Shown piece by piece: positions 15,171-25,060 of a DNA stretch of 34,125 nt. A model generated the notes under the pieces. It saw only the letters and a program-made list of their open reading frames with translations, did no database searches and had not been told where the DNA came from. Each line of letters opens with the position of its first letter. The first letter of the stretch is position 1. The DNA comes from an uncultured Erysipelotrichaceae bacterium (GTDB taxonomy: Bacteria > Bacillota_I > Bacilli_A > RF39 > UBA660). The position numbers and the translations under genes were made by a program. The stretch spans positions 1 to 34,125 of the forward strand of contig CADANC010000013.1 in assembly GCA_902789225.1 (NCBI GenBank). Reading direction: 5' to 3'.

Positions 15171-15189
15171 TTTGTCGAATTTTGTCGAA
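15171..15189. repeat. Tandem TTTGTCGAA boxes
   Basis: Two perfect TTTGTCGAA copies lie with a 10-base period, shortly after a terminator hairpin. Their layout recalls the tandem TTTAGGTAC boxes of the other two boundaries but with a different sequence, as expected for arm sites of a different integrase. The att role is speculative. Confidence 0.35.
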
Positions 15190-15272
15190 AAATCTGAATT
15201 AATATTACTTTTGCTTGTTTATATAAGGGTATAAAATGGATGTAAATATGCCAAAATGTTAATTATTTATGT

Positions 15273-15303
15273 TATAATTTATTAAGAAGTAAGGATAGAG
15301 GTG
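15273..15303 (+). promoter_or_regulatory. Promoter and ribosome site of the six-gene restriction operon
   Basis: TATAAT (15273-15278) lies 30 bases before ATG 15309; AGAGGTG (15297-15303) is the ribosome site. There is no good -35 hexamer at 17 bases, so the promoter may need an activator or be weak. Confidence 0.5.
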
Positions 15304-15308
15304 CACAA

Positions 15309-18300
15309 ATGAAACTAATAGATAATCATATTGAAAAACTTGGAGATGATCTTAAAAAAAATATTGTAGATAATTCTAAGCTAAGAATATGTGCATCTAT
15401 TTTTTCTATGTATGGTTATGAAGCTTTAAAAAAAGAATTATCAGAGATAGATGAATTTAAATTCATTTTTACAGATCCTACTTTTGTTGAAAAGACAGTT
15501 AATAGCAAGGAACAAAGATTATTTGAAATATATAGTAGAAACAGGGAAAAGAGCTTAAGTGGATCCCCTTTTGAAGTAAAATTAAAAAATGAATTAAATG
15601 GAAAAAGTATTGCACAAGAATGTGGAGAATGGATAAAAAGAAAAGCTAGATTCAAAACAAATATTGGTGGGGAAGCTATACAAAGATTTATGATTCTTCA
15701 AAACAACAATTCAAGCATTACTTATACAAACATGGAGGAGTTTTCTACAATTGGCTTGGGATATGAGAAAGATAATGCTATATACATGCCAATCACAAAA
15801 ATTGATGATAATTATGAATTTACAAAATCATATATAGATTCATTTGAACAAATATGGAACGATGATAAACATTTAAAAGATGTTACAAATGAAGTTATTG
15901 ATTTTATGTCTGATTTATATAAAGAAAACTCACCAGAATTCATTTATTATATTACCTTGTATAATATATTTACTGAGTTTTTAGAAGATATTTCTGAAGA
16001 TGAATTAGCAAACGAAAAAACAGGATTTAAAAAGTCAGTAATATGGAATACATTATATGATTTTCAAAAAGATGCAGTGCTTGGAATTATTAATAAATTA
16101 GAAAAATTTAATGGATGTATACTAGCTGACAGTGTAGGTTTAGGAAAAACTTATACTGCTTTAGCAGTTATTAAATACTATCAAGAAAGAAATAAAAGTA
16201 TTTTGGTATTATGTCCTAAAAAACTAAGCGAAAATTGGAATACATATATTAATCCATATAATGATAATCCATTAATAGATGATAGATTTAATTATAAAGT
16301 GCTATTTCACACAGATTTATCTAGAACGCATGGCCATTCAAACGGAATAGATTTATCTAGAGTAAATTGGGGAAATTATGATTTAGTTGTAATAGATGAA
16401 TCACATAACTTTAGAAATAATCAAGCACGAAATGATAGAGAAACAAGATATGACAGGTTAATGAATGAAGTAATGAAAGCAGGAGTAAAGACAAAAGTAT
16501 TAATGCTATCTGCAACTCCTGTTAATAATAGATTTACAGATTTAAAGAATCAGTTAGCTCTAGCATATGAGGGACATACTGATGTTATTGATAGTAAAAT
16601 AAGTAATACTAAATCTATAGATATAATTTTAAGAAATGCACAAACAATTTTTAATGAATGGAGCAAACTTGAACCATCTGAAAGAACTAGTCAAGAATTA
16701 TTAAAAAGATTAAATTCAAATTTTGATTTCTTTAAATTATTAGATAGCGTTACTATTGCTAGATCAAGAAAACATATTGAAAAATACTATGATATGAATT
16801 CTATTGGTAAGTTTCCAACAAGATTAAAACCGTTAAGTATGTCACCAGATTTAACAGATATAAGTGGATTTATGACAATAAAACAGATAGCTGAAGAATT
16901 AAATAAATTAAATATGTGTATCTACACTCCTTTTGATTATATTCTTCCTAATAAATTATTATATTATCAAGATATGTATGATATTTCTGTTAAAGGAGGA
17001 CAATCTGTTCTTCATCAAGCAGATAGAGAACGTAGTTTACAAATATTAATGAGAATAAATTTTTTAAAAAGATTAGAGAGTTCTGCAGCTTCTTTTAGAA
17101 TTACACTAAATAAAGTCCTTGAACAAATTGAAAATACTCTTCAAGCTATTGAAGGCTTTGAAAACAGAGGAATAAAAAAATCTTTTGAAAACATTGAAGT
17201 AACTAATTATAATCCAGATGAGGATATAGACGATTTACTAGAAGACCAATTTAGTATTGGTAAAAAAGTTAAAATCAATCTTGAAGATATGAACTATATT
17301 GGGTGGAAAGAAGATTTATGTTCAGATCAAATAATTCTAAAAAATTTAGTTTCTGAAATGAGTAGAATAACACCAGAGCATGATACTAAATTAAATGAAC
17401 TGGTAGATCTAATAATTAACAAAGTAAATCATCCAATTAATGGTGACAATAAGAAAGTAATAATATTTAGTGCATTTGCTGATACTGCTGATTACCTATA
17501 TAAAAGCATAGCTGGTAATTTTAAAAATCATTATAATCTACAAACATGTAAGATAACTGGATCAGGTATTAATGAATGTACAATAGATATGAATAAAGAA
17601 TTTAATAATTTACTATTAAATTTCTCACCAAAGTCAAAACATAGAGATTTGTTAGATCCTAATTCAAGTAATGATATAGATATCCTAATTGCAACAGATT
17701 GTATTTCTGAAGGACAAAACTTACAAGACTGTGATTATCTAATTAATTATGACATTCATTGGAATCCAGTTAGAATAATTCAAAGATTTGGACGTATTGA
17801 TAGAATTGGTTCTGATAATGATGTCATACAGTTGGTTAATTTTTGGCCAAATATATCATTAGATGATTATATTAATCTTAAAAATAGAGTTGAGAATAGA
17901 ATGATAATCAGCGATTTAGCAGGAACTGCCTCAGACAATCCTCTAACCAATAAAGAGTTAGATATGGATTATAGAAAAGCTCAACTTCAAAAATTAAAAG
18001 AAGAAGTCGTTGACCTAGAAGAAATGAATTCAGGTATTTCAATAACTGATTTAGGATTAAATGATTTTAGAATGGACCTAGTAGAATACGTAAAAGAAAA
18101 TGGAGAATTAGATGGAATACCATTTGGGTTACACTCTGTAGTACATGAAAATAAATCATTAGGAATTGAAAAAGGCGTTATTTATGTTTTGAAGAACATA
18201 AATAATGAAGTAAATATAGATAGCATGAACCAATTGCATCCATTTTACTTAGTTTATATTAAGAATGATGGAGAAATATTATCAAATCACTTGAATGTAA

Positions 18301-18569
18301 AAAACACTTTAGATCTTTTAAGAATAATGTCTAAAGGAAAAAAAGAGCCAATTAAATCTGCATATAACATATTTAATGAATTTACTAATGATGGAAAAAA
18401 TATGAAGTTGTATTCTGAATTATTAAGTCAAAGCATAGAGTCTATGATTAATATAAAAGAACAAAATGATACTGAAAGCTTGTTTACAAGAGGTGGAACT
18501 ACAATGTTAAGAAATGATATTAAAGGTTTAGAAGACTTCGAATTAATTTCATTTATGGTGGTTGTATAG
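15309..18569 (+). CDS. SNF2-type helicase with degenerate N-terminal PLD-like domain
   Basis: 1086 residues. Residues ~1-170 (IDNHIEKLGDDLKKNIVDNS, LRICASIFSMYGYEALK, FIFTDPTFV, then STIGLGYE) resemble the phospholipase-D-like domain of restriction-associated helicases, but no HxK motif is seen, so it is probably inactive. The SF2 core has Walker A LADSVGLGKTYTAL (~271), VIDESHNFRNN (~362), MLSATPVNN (~399), and a C-terminal lobe ATDCISEGQNLQDCDYLIN with QRFGRIDRIGS (~795-835), where motif VI lies. This is a DNA translocase related to DrmD/HepA types. First gene of the operon; the next starts one base after its stop. It likely moves on DNA to support the Mod/Res pair. Confidence 0.85.
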   Translation: MKLIDNHIEKLGDDLKKNIVDNSKLRICASIFSMYGYEALKKELSEIDEFKFIFTDPTFVEKTVNSKEQRLFEIYSRNREKSLSGSPFEVKLKNELNGKSIAQECGEWIKRKARFKTNIGGEAIQRFMILQNNNSSITYTNMEEFSTIGLGYEKDNAIYMPITKIDDNYEFTKSYIDSFEQIWNDDKHLKDVTNEVIDFMSDLYKENSPEFIYYITLYNIFTEFLEDISEDELANEKTGFKKSVIWNTLYDFQKDAVLGIINKLEKFNGCILADSVGLGKTYTALAVIKYYQERNKSILVLCPKKLSENWNTYINPYNDNPLIDDRFNYKVLFHTDLSRTHGHSNGIDLSRVNWGNYDLVVIDESHNFRNNQARNDRETRYDRLMNEVMKAGVKTKVLMLSATPVNNRFTDLKNQLALAYEGHTDVIDSKISNTKSIDIILRNAQTIFNEWSKLEPSERTSQELLKRLNSNFDFFKLLDSVTIARSRKHIEKYYDMNSIGKFPTRLKPLSMSPDLTDISGFMTIKQIAEELNKLNMCIYTPFDYILPNKLLYYQDMYDISVKGGQSVLHQADRERSLQILMRINFLKRLESSAASFRITLNKVLEQIENTLQAIEGFENRGIKKSFENIEVTNYNPDEDIDDLLEDQFSIGKKVKINLEDMNYIGWKEDLCSDQIILKNLVSEMSRITPEHDTKLNELVDLIINKVNHPINGDNKKVIIFSAFADTADYLYKSIAGNFKNHYNLQTCKITGSGINECTIDMNKEFNNLLLNFSPKSKHRDLLDPNSSNDIDILIATDCISEGQNLQDCDYLINYDIHWNPVRIIQRFGRIDRIGSDNDVIQLVNFWPNISLDDYINLKNRVENRMIISDLAGTASDNPLTNKELDMDYRKAQLQKLKEEVVDLEEMNSGISITDLGLNDFRMDLVEYVKENGELDGIPFGLHSVVHENKSLGIEKGVIYVLKNINNEVNIDSMNQLHPFYLVYIKNDGEILSNHLNVKNTLDLLRIMSKGKKEPIKSAYNIFNEFTNDGKNMKLYSELLSQSIESMINIKEQNDTESLFTRGGTTMLRNDIKGLEDFELISFMVVV

Positions 18570-18570
18570 T

Positions 18571-19536
18571 ATGAATAGTATATATGACTATATAAAATTC
18601 CCAATAGATTCTAAAGCTGATAAAGAATTGGAAATAGATAATTTTTTAAAGCCTAAAAATATATCAGATGTTGAAAAAAATATATTTAAAGATGTTGTAA
18701 TAGGTATAACAGTTAAAAATATGTTAAATAATTCTACAACTGAATTAAAAAATAAGTCTATAAAAGAATTTACTTATCAAGAAATAATAGTTCTTGAAGT
18801 AGAAGTCAATAATCCTGTGTCAGTATATGATGTGGCCATAGTTGTGGGAAGAGCAATCTTTTACCCTACTATGCTGTTTATAAAATATGGAAGCAGATAT
18901 AAAATTGGTTATATTAATAATTCGTTTGGTAAAGTTAAATATGATATTAATGTTGTAAAAGATATTATGTTTACTGGATGGATAAATGAAAAAAAACTAA
19001 GTTCTAGATCTATGGCAGTATTAAATGCTTTATCATATGATTCAATAAAAAATAATGATTTTTATAATACTTATAGAAATTATATAAATGTTATAAAAGA
19101 ATATAAAGGATCATATATATCAATCGATAATGCTATAACAATTCTAAATGACAAAGCACTAAAAGCAATACCTAATTTATTAATGAAATTAAAATTATTG
19201 TGTGTAAGTATAAATATTAATAATTTTATTACTGGATTACAAGTTTATAAAACAAGTCGTCTAGATAAATACATAGATGATAATTATAATTACACACTTC
19301 TATGTGTAGATGATTTATATTCATATATTGAATCATCAAAAGAGTTTACCATATCAAATTTTGAGACTTTACTAAATGCTATAAAGAATCAATATAGAAA
19401 TGATAGATATGAAAATCAATATAAGAATTCAATATGTAAAAATTGTGTTTATTATAATGGTTACTGTTGTGAAAATAAAAATGTAATTAGAAAAAGAACA
19501 ACAAGAATACAATGTCAATTTTTTGAAGGAAGGTAA
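18571..19536 (+). CDS. DUF4391-like protein with C-terminal cysteine cluster
   Basis: I use ATG 18571, one base after the helicase stop, with GGTGG about 10 bases upstream; a TTG nine bases earlier sits on that site. Residues ~55-130 (QEIIVLEVEVNNPVSVYDV, then IFYPTMLFIKYGSRYKIGYI) follow the same strand pattern as the DUF4391 protein encoded next, so it may be a diverged paralogue. The C-terminus has CKNCVYYNGYCCENKN, then QCQFF near the end: a CxxC plus later cysteines that could bind zinc. A helical middle separates the two. I know no named family for the full length. Its place inside the Mod/Res operon points to an accessory subunit. Confidence 0.65.
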   Translation: MNSIYDYIKFPIDSKADKELEIDNFLKPKNISDVEKNIFKDVVIGITVKNMLNNSTTELKNKSIKEFTYQEIIVLEVEVNNPVSVYDVAIVVGRAIFYPTMLFIKYGSRYKIGYINNSFGKVKYDINVVKDIMFTGWINEKKLSSRSMAVLNALSYDSIKNNDFYNTYRNYINVIKEYKGSYISIDNAITILNDKALKAIPNLLMKLKLLCVSININNFITGLQVYKTSRLDKYIDDNYNYTLLCVDDLYSYIESSKEFTISNFETLLNAIKNQYRNDRYENQYKNSICKNCVYYNGYCCENKNVIRKRTTRIQCQFFEGR

Positions 19537-19540
19537 TTAT

Positions 19541-20149
19541 ATGTTTAATCTCCCAAAAGAATGTTATGTAAATAAATTTTTGCCAAAGAAATTATTCTAT
19601 GAAAAAGTAGCAATATCTTCTGGTGCAAAAAATGAATTTACAAATTTAGTTGAAAGAATTACATGGTTATATAAAATAGCTCCTGAAACTATTGGTATTC
19701 CAAAGACTGAAATGGTTGAAGAAATACAAATATTTCAAATTGATACAAGGGAGAAAAAGATACCTTTATCTGTAATTAAGACAATTACAAAAGGTGTAAA
19801 ATATCAAATACTATTTCTTATTAAATATAACAATGACTATTGTTATACATTGGTAGAAAATGACACTATATATAACACTAATTGGAATGAAGATATAGAT
19901 TTTCAATTTAATGGATTAAATCTAGAAAATGTTTGGAATAATATAATTAAAGAAGTAATAAAAGAAGCTGATAATAATTCTTCTATTGATGAAATATTAG
20001 ATAATAAAAATAAAATAGACGAGTTAAAAAACAAAATTAATAAATTGAAAATTCAAGCTGACAGAGAAAAACAATTTAATAGACAAATTGAATTGGATCA
20101 TGAAATAAAAAAATTAAATAAGGAATTGGAGAAATTAATAAATGAATAA
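19541..20149 (+). CDS. DUF4391 domain protein
   Basis: ATG 19541 is preferred, four bases after the previous stop and behind GAAGGAAGG; an upstream in-frame TTG lies inside the site. The N-terminus (NLPKECYVNKFLPKKLFYEK, ERITWLYKIAPETIGIPKTE, EIQIFQIDTREKKIPLSVI, YQILFLIKYNNDYCY) matches DUF4391 as I know it, a family regularly found with restriction-associated helicases and type III Mod/Res. Residues ~150-202 form a charged coiled coil (NKNKIDELKNKINKLKIQAD, LNKELEKLI), likely for assembly. The biochemical role is unknown. It overlaps Mod by 8 bases. Confidence 0.82.
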   Translation: MFNLPKECYVNKFLPKKLFYEKVAISSGAKNEFTNLVERITWLYKIAPETIGIPKTEMVEEIQIFQIDTREKKIPLSVIKTITKGVKYQILFLIKYNNDYCYTLVENDTIYNTNWNEDIDFQFNGLNLENVWNNIIKEVIKEADNNSSIDEILDNKNKIDELKNKINKLKIQADREKQFNRQIELDHEIKKLNKELEKLINE

Positions 20150-21980
20150 GTTAGATATGGAATCAAAAGATATAGTTAAAGATAATTTAGAATATATAAA
20201 AGAAAAATTTCCAGAAGCAGTAACTGAAGAAAATGGAGAATTAAAACTTAATTCTGATTCTTTAATTCAAAGTTTATCATCTGTTATTATTGATAATAAG
20301 AAAGAAAAATATGAATTAACATGGCCTGGAAAGAAACAAGCAATAGTTGAAGGAAATACTAGGACAACAAAAACACTAAGACCATTAAAAGATAAATCTG
20401 TTGATTTTGATAAGACAGAAAATATTTATATTGAAGGAGATAATCTTGAAGCATTAAAAATACTGCAAGAGTCATATTTAAATAAAATAAAATGTATTTA
20501 TATTGATCCTCCATATAATACGGGTAATGATTTTATTTATAATGATAATTTTAACAAATCATCTAAAGATGAACTTGTAGAATCAGGGCAAATAGACGAA
20601 TTAGGTAATAGGTTAGTTACAAATAATTCTTCAAACGGGAGATTTCATAGCGATTGGATGTCTATGATTTATCCAAGATTAAAATTGTCTAGAAATTTAT
20701 TATCTAATGATGGTGCTATATTTATTTCTATAGATGATAATGAACTTGAAAATTTAAAGAAAATATGTGACGAGATTTTTGGCGAATCAAATTTTATTTC
20801 TACATTAGTATGGCAAAAGAACTTCGCACCTAAAAATGATAATAAATATATATCAATAAGTACAGAATATATTTTAGTTTATTCAAAGAATAAAGAAAAA
20901 TTCAATAGAGGATTACTTCCAAGAGAAGAAAAACATAATAAAGGATATTCAAATCCAGACAATGATCCAAGAGGATTATGGACATCTGGTAGTATGCTTG
21001 CAACAACATTTTCACAAAGTGGTGTTTTCGAGATTATTTCTCCAAACGGTAAGGTTAATCTACCACCAGCCGGAAGATGTTGGAGATTTTCTAAAGATAC
21101 AATAAAAAATCTCGTTGAAGATAATAGAATTTGGTGGGGAAGTGACGGTAATGGAGTTCCAAGAGTAAAAAGATTTTTGAATGAAATGCCTGATGGAATA
21201 GTTCCACAAAATTTAATGTTATATACGGAAGTTGGAAGTAATCAAGATGGTAATTTAGAATTAAAAGAACTTTTTGATGCTCAAATTTTTGATTATCCTA
21301 AAAATACAAAGCTAATAGATAGAGTTCTAACAATTGCAAACGTAAAAGATAATGATATAGTATTGGATTATTTCTCTGGGAGCGCAACAACTGCGCATGC
21401 AGTTATGAAAAGAAATTCTAGATATAAATGTAGATATATTTTAGTTCAATTACCAGAAAAATATGTAGACAAAAGTAATAAATACAATTTTGATACCATA
21501 TGTGATTTGGGAGAAGAAAGAATAAGAAGAGCTGGACATAAGATAAAAGAGGAAACTAATGAAGATATAGATTATGGATTTAGAGTTTATAAAGTCGATG
21601 ACTCTAATATGAAAGATGAATTCTATATGACTCCAGATAAAATATCTCAAGAACAAATCAGATTGTTTGAAGATAATATCAAAGAAGATAGAACTCCAGA
21701 TGATTTAATAACTCAAGTTCTATTAAATTTAGGTTTAAAATTAGATTTACCTATAGAAGAAAAAAATATATGTGGTAATAAAGTATTTGATGTAGATGAT
21801 GGTGAATTACTAGCTTGCTTTGATAACAATGTAAGTATTGATATCATTGAAGAAATTGCTAAAATTAATCCAAGACAAGTTGTATTTAGAGATTCATCGT
21901 TTGCTACTGATCAAGATAAAGTTAATTTTGAAGAAAGATTAAAGAGGTTATCAGCTGGTACTAAATTTAATGTATTATAG
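20142..21980 (+). CDS. mod: Type III restriction-modification methyltransferase (Mod)
   Basis: 612 residues, the normal size for Mod. IDPPYNTGNDFIYNDNF (about 121-137) is the N6-adenine methyltransferase motif IV, and LDYFSGSATTAHAVMKRNS (about 407-425) is SAM-binding motif I. Motif IV before motif I is the beta class, as in type III enzymes. The region between (about 225-390) holds the variable target-recognition part. It methylates adenine on one strand of an asymmetric site and gives specificity to Res. Both catalytic motifs are intact. Translation is coupled to DUF4391 (8-bp overlap); Res follows after 15 bases. Confidence 0.93.
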   Translation: MNKLDMESKDIVKDNLEYIKEKFPEAVTEENGELKLNSDSLIQSLSSVIIDNKKEKYELTWPGKKQAIVEGNTRTTKTLRPLKDKSVDFDKTENIYIEGDNLEALKILQESYLNKIKCIYIDPPYNTGNDFIYNDNFNKSSKDELVESGQIDELGNRLVTNNSSNGRFHSDWMSMIYPRLKLSRNLLSNDGAIFISIDDNELENLKKICDEIFGESNFISTLVWQKNFAPKNDNKYISISTEYILVYSKNKEKFNRGLLPREEKHNKGYSNPDNDPRGLWTSGSMLATTFSQSGVFEIISPNGKVNLPPAGRCWRFSKDTIKNLVEDNRIWWGSDGNGVPRVKRFLNEMPDGIVPQNLMLYTEVGSNQDGNLELKELFDAQIFDYPKNTKLIDRVLTIANVKDNDIVLDYFSGSATTAHAVMKRNSRYKCRYILVQLPEKYVDKSNKYNFDTICDLGEERIRRAGHKIKEETNEDIDYGFRVYKVDDSNMKDEFYMTPDKISQEQIRLFEDNIKEDRTPDDLITQVLLNLGLKLDLPIEEKNICGNKVFDVDDGELLACFDNNVSIDIIEEIAKINPRQVVFRDSSFATDQDKVNFEERLKRLSAGTKFNVL

Positions 21981-21995
21981 AAAGGAGAAAACTAA

Positions 21996-24900
21996 ATGAA
22001 AATCAAATTTAAAAATCAATCTTATCAAGATGATGCAGTAAATAGCATTGTAGATGTGTTTGTAGGACAAACTAGTGGTTTTAGAAGAGATTTAATTGGA
22101 AGAAAAGTAGTAGATACTGGTATGTTTGCTCATGAAGAAGATATTATTTCATATGGTAATAATAAAATTAGTTTATCTCCTGATGAATTAAGAAAAAATA
22201 TTAAAGAAGTGCAAAGAAGAAATGATCTGGACTATACTGATAATCAGGGTTTAAAGAATTATTCAATTGAAATGGAAACTGGTACTGGAAAAACATTTAC
22301 CTATATTAAAACGATGTATGAGTTAAATAGAAATTATGGCTGGTCTAAGTTTATTGTTATTACTCCTTCTATTGCTATTCGTGAAGGAGTAGAAAAATCA
22401 TTTAAGTTAACAGAAGAATTTTTTCAAGGTATATACAATAAAAAAATAAGATATTTTGTTTATAACTCAAACAATTCAAGTAATATTGCAAATATAAATA
22501 GTTTTGCTTCAGATGAATCAATACAAGTTATGATTATGAATTATCAAGCCTTCAATGCTTCTGGTGAAAAAAATCGAAGAATATATGATGAATTAGATGA
22601 ATTACAATCTAAAAGACCAATTGATGTAATTAATACCGTTAATCCTATTCTTATTGTCGATGAACCACAAAAAATGGGAAAAACAGAAGAAATGCTCGAT
22701 AAATTAAACCCATTATTTATTATTCGTTATAGTGCAACTCATAAAAAAGACAGAGAATATAATAAGATGTATAGATTAGATGCTTTAGATGCATTTAATA
22801 GAAAACTTGTTAAAAAAATCAATGTAAAAGGATTAGAATTTATTCATGATAAATCAGAGGGTGCTTATATGTATCTTGATAGAGTTAATATTAGTACCAA
22901 TAAAGATCCTGAAGCAATAATGGAATTAGATTATAAAACATCTACAGGAACAAGCAGAAAATTATTTAAAGTTAAACAAGGAGATAATTTAAAGGATTTA
23001 TCTGGTGGGCTAACTCAATATGAAGGGTATGTTGTATCTGAAGTAGATGGAAGATTAGACGATTATGATAATGTTAAATTTATAAACGGAACTGAAATAA
23101 GAACAGGAGAAATAATTGGAAATGTAGATGAAGACCAATTTGTTAGAATGCAAATTAGAGAAACTATCATTTCACATTTTGAAAAAGAAAAATCTCTATT
23201 TAAAAAAGGAATTAAAGTATTATCTTTATTCTTCATTGATGAGGTTAAAAAATATCGTGATTATGAAGAAGAAGATACAAAAGGAAAATATGCACGTGTT
23301 TTTGAGGAAGAATATCAAAATATAGCTAATGAATACAGAGATTTACATAATCCGGATTATACAAGATATTTAGATTCATTTAATAAAGAACAAGTTCACC
23401 AAGGATATTTTTCAATCGATAAAAAAGGTCATGCCATAGATGGAAAGATAGATAAAAAGACAAATCTTTCAGATGATGAAGATGCTTACAATTTAATTAT
23501 GAAGGATAAAGAAAGATTACTTTCTTTAGATGAGCCTGTTAGATTTATCTTCTCACATTCAGCATTAAGAGAAGGTTGGGACAATCCAAACATTTTCCAA
23601 ATATGTACATTAAAACATTCAAATAGTGAAATAAGTAAAAGACAAGAAATAGGAAGAGGTCTTCGTATTTGCGTTGATAACTATGGTAATAGAATGGACG
23701 TTTCAGAATTAGAGGGAGATTTCTTTGGAATTAATACTCTAACTGTGGTAGCTTCTGAATCATATGAAAATTTTGCTAGATCTCTACAATCAGAACTTGC
23801 TGAATCTCTAAAAGACAGACCAAGACAACTTTCCTTTGAATATTTAAAAAAGAAGCTTGAAATTGTTAATAAAGACGGTAATAAATTAGAAATGAGTGAT
23901 ATGAATGTTGCAAGTATTATGATGAGCTTGGGAAGTCGCGGATATGTTGATGCAAACGGAAAAGTGCAACAGTCATTTAAAGATGCTGTCGATGCTGGTG
24001 AAATAATTTTTGAAGATTATCCAGAGTTCAATGAAGAGCTTACTAATATTGTTAGAAAAATATATGAAACTGATAATACTAAATTAATAAATGATGTAGA
24101 TAGAAATCATATAAGAGAATTAGTTCCTAATTCTAATTTTGAAAAACAAGAATTTAAAGAATTATGGAATAAGATTAATTATCAATCTGTTTACGAAGTT
24201 GAATTTAATACAGAAGAACTTATTGATAAATGTGTAAATGCTATAGATGGTAGATTACATATTTCTAGAATGTTGTTAAAAATTACAACTGGTGGACAGC
24301 AAGATAAAATGACTATAGATGAAATTAGAGATGGTAATGCTATGTCTTCTGGAAAACAAACAGTAAAAAAGATTGATTCATTTACCGATTCTTCAGTAAA
24401 GTATGATTTAATTGGTGAAATTGTCAGAGATACAAATTTAACTAGAAAAACTGTAGGTGAAATTTTATATAAAATATCTCCTGAAAAGTTTAATTTATTT
24501 AGAAATAATCCAGAGGAGTTTATTAGAAAAGTATGTAATTTAATTAATGAAGAAAAAGCAACTACAGTAATTGAAGGGATTACATACCATAAAACTGAAA
24601 GTAAATTTAGTAATGATATATTTACTATTAATAATTTAAATGGTGAGTTAGGAACAAATGCTATAGATGTAAAAAAACATATTTATAATTATTTAGTTAC
24701 TGATTCAAAAAACGAAATTGAATTTGCTAAAAAACTTGAATCTGGTCAAGTAACTGTATATGCAAAATTACCTAACGGATTTAAAATACCCACTCCTGTT
24801 GGAAGTTACAACCCAGACTGGGCGATAGTTCTTGATAATGAAGATTTTAAGTATGTATATTTTATTGCTGAAACAAAAGGTTCAATGTCTTCAATGCAAT

Positions 24901-25031
24901 TAAGAGATGTTGAAAAAGCAAAAATTGCCTGCGCAAGAAAGCATTTTAAGCTAATAGAAAAAGAAAATCCAAAAGTTCATTATGATGTTGTAAATAGTTA
25001 TGATGAATTAATAAACATTTTAACAGCATAA
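21996..25031 (+). CDS. res: Type III restriction subunit (Res), SF2 helicase-nuclease
   Basis: 1011 residues behind GAAAGGAG. Walker A METGTGKTFTYIKTM begins near 91; the DExx box is LIVDEPQKMG (~218), typical of Res proteins; YSATH (~246) is motif III; SHSALREGWDNPN (~518) and QEIGRGLRI (~549) are motifs V and VI. Near the C-terminus PDWAIVL (~939) and IAETKG (~956) form a PD-(D/E)XK nuclease site. It translocates on ATP hydrolysis and cuts unmodified DNA together with Mod. Every hallmark is intact, so the core type III system looks active. Confidence 0.93.
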   Translation: MKIKFKNQSYQDDAVNSIVDVFVGQTSGFRRDLIGRKVVDTGMFAHEEDIISYGNNKISLSPDELRKNIKEVQRRNDLDYTDNQGLKNYSIEMETGTGKTFTYIKTMYELNRNYGWSKFIVITPSIAIREGVEKSFKLTEEFFQGIYNKKIRYFVYNSNNSSNIANINSFASDESIQVMIMNYQAFNASGEKNRRIYDELDELQSKRPIDVINTVNPILIVDEPQKMGKTEEMLDKLNPLFIIRYSATHKKDREYNKMYRLDALDAFNRKLVKKINVKGLEFIHDKSEGAYMYLDRVNISTNKDPEAIMELDYKTSTGTSRKLFKVKQGDNLKDLSGGLTQYEGYVVSEVDGRLDDYDNVKFINGTEIRTGEIIGNVDEDQFVRMQIRETIISHFEKEKSLFKKGIKVLSLFFIDEVKKYRDYEEEDTKGKYARVFEEEYQNIANEYRDLHNPDYTRYLDSFNKEQVHQGYFSIDKKGHAIDGKIDKKTNLSDDEDAYNLIMKDKERLLSLDEPVRFIFSHSALREGWDNPNIFQICTLKHSNSEISKRQEIGRGLRICVDNYGNRMDVSELEGDFFGINTLTVVASESYENFARSLQSELAESLKDRPRQLSFEYLKKKLEIVNKDGNKLEMSDMNVASIMMSLGSRGYVDANGKVQQSFKDAVDAGEIIFEDYPEFNEELTNIVRKIYETDNTKLINDVDRNHIRELVPNSNFEKQEFKELWNKINYQSVYEVEFNTEELIDKCVNAIDGRLHISRMLLKITTGGQQDKMTIDEIRDGNAMSSGKQTVKKIDSFTDSSVKYDLIGEIVRDTNLTRKTVGEILYKISPEKFNLFRNNPEEFIRKVCNLINEEKATTVIEGITYHKTESKFSNDIFTINNLNGELGTNAIDVKKHIYNYLVTDSKNEIEFAKKLESGQVTVYAKLPNGFKIPTPVGSYNPDWAIVLDNEDFKYVYFIAETKGSMSSMQLRDVEKAKIACARKHFKLIEKENPKVHYDVVNSYDELINILTA

Positions 25032-25060
25032 AAGAATAAATATATGAAAGGAGTATGTAG

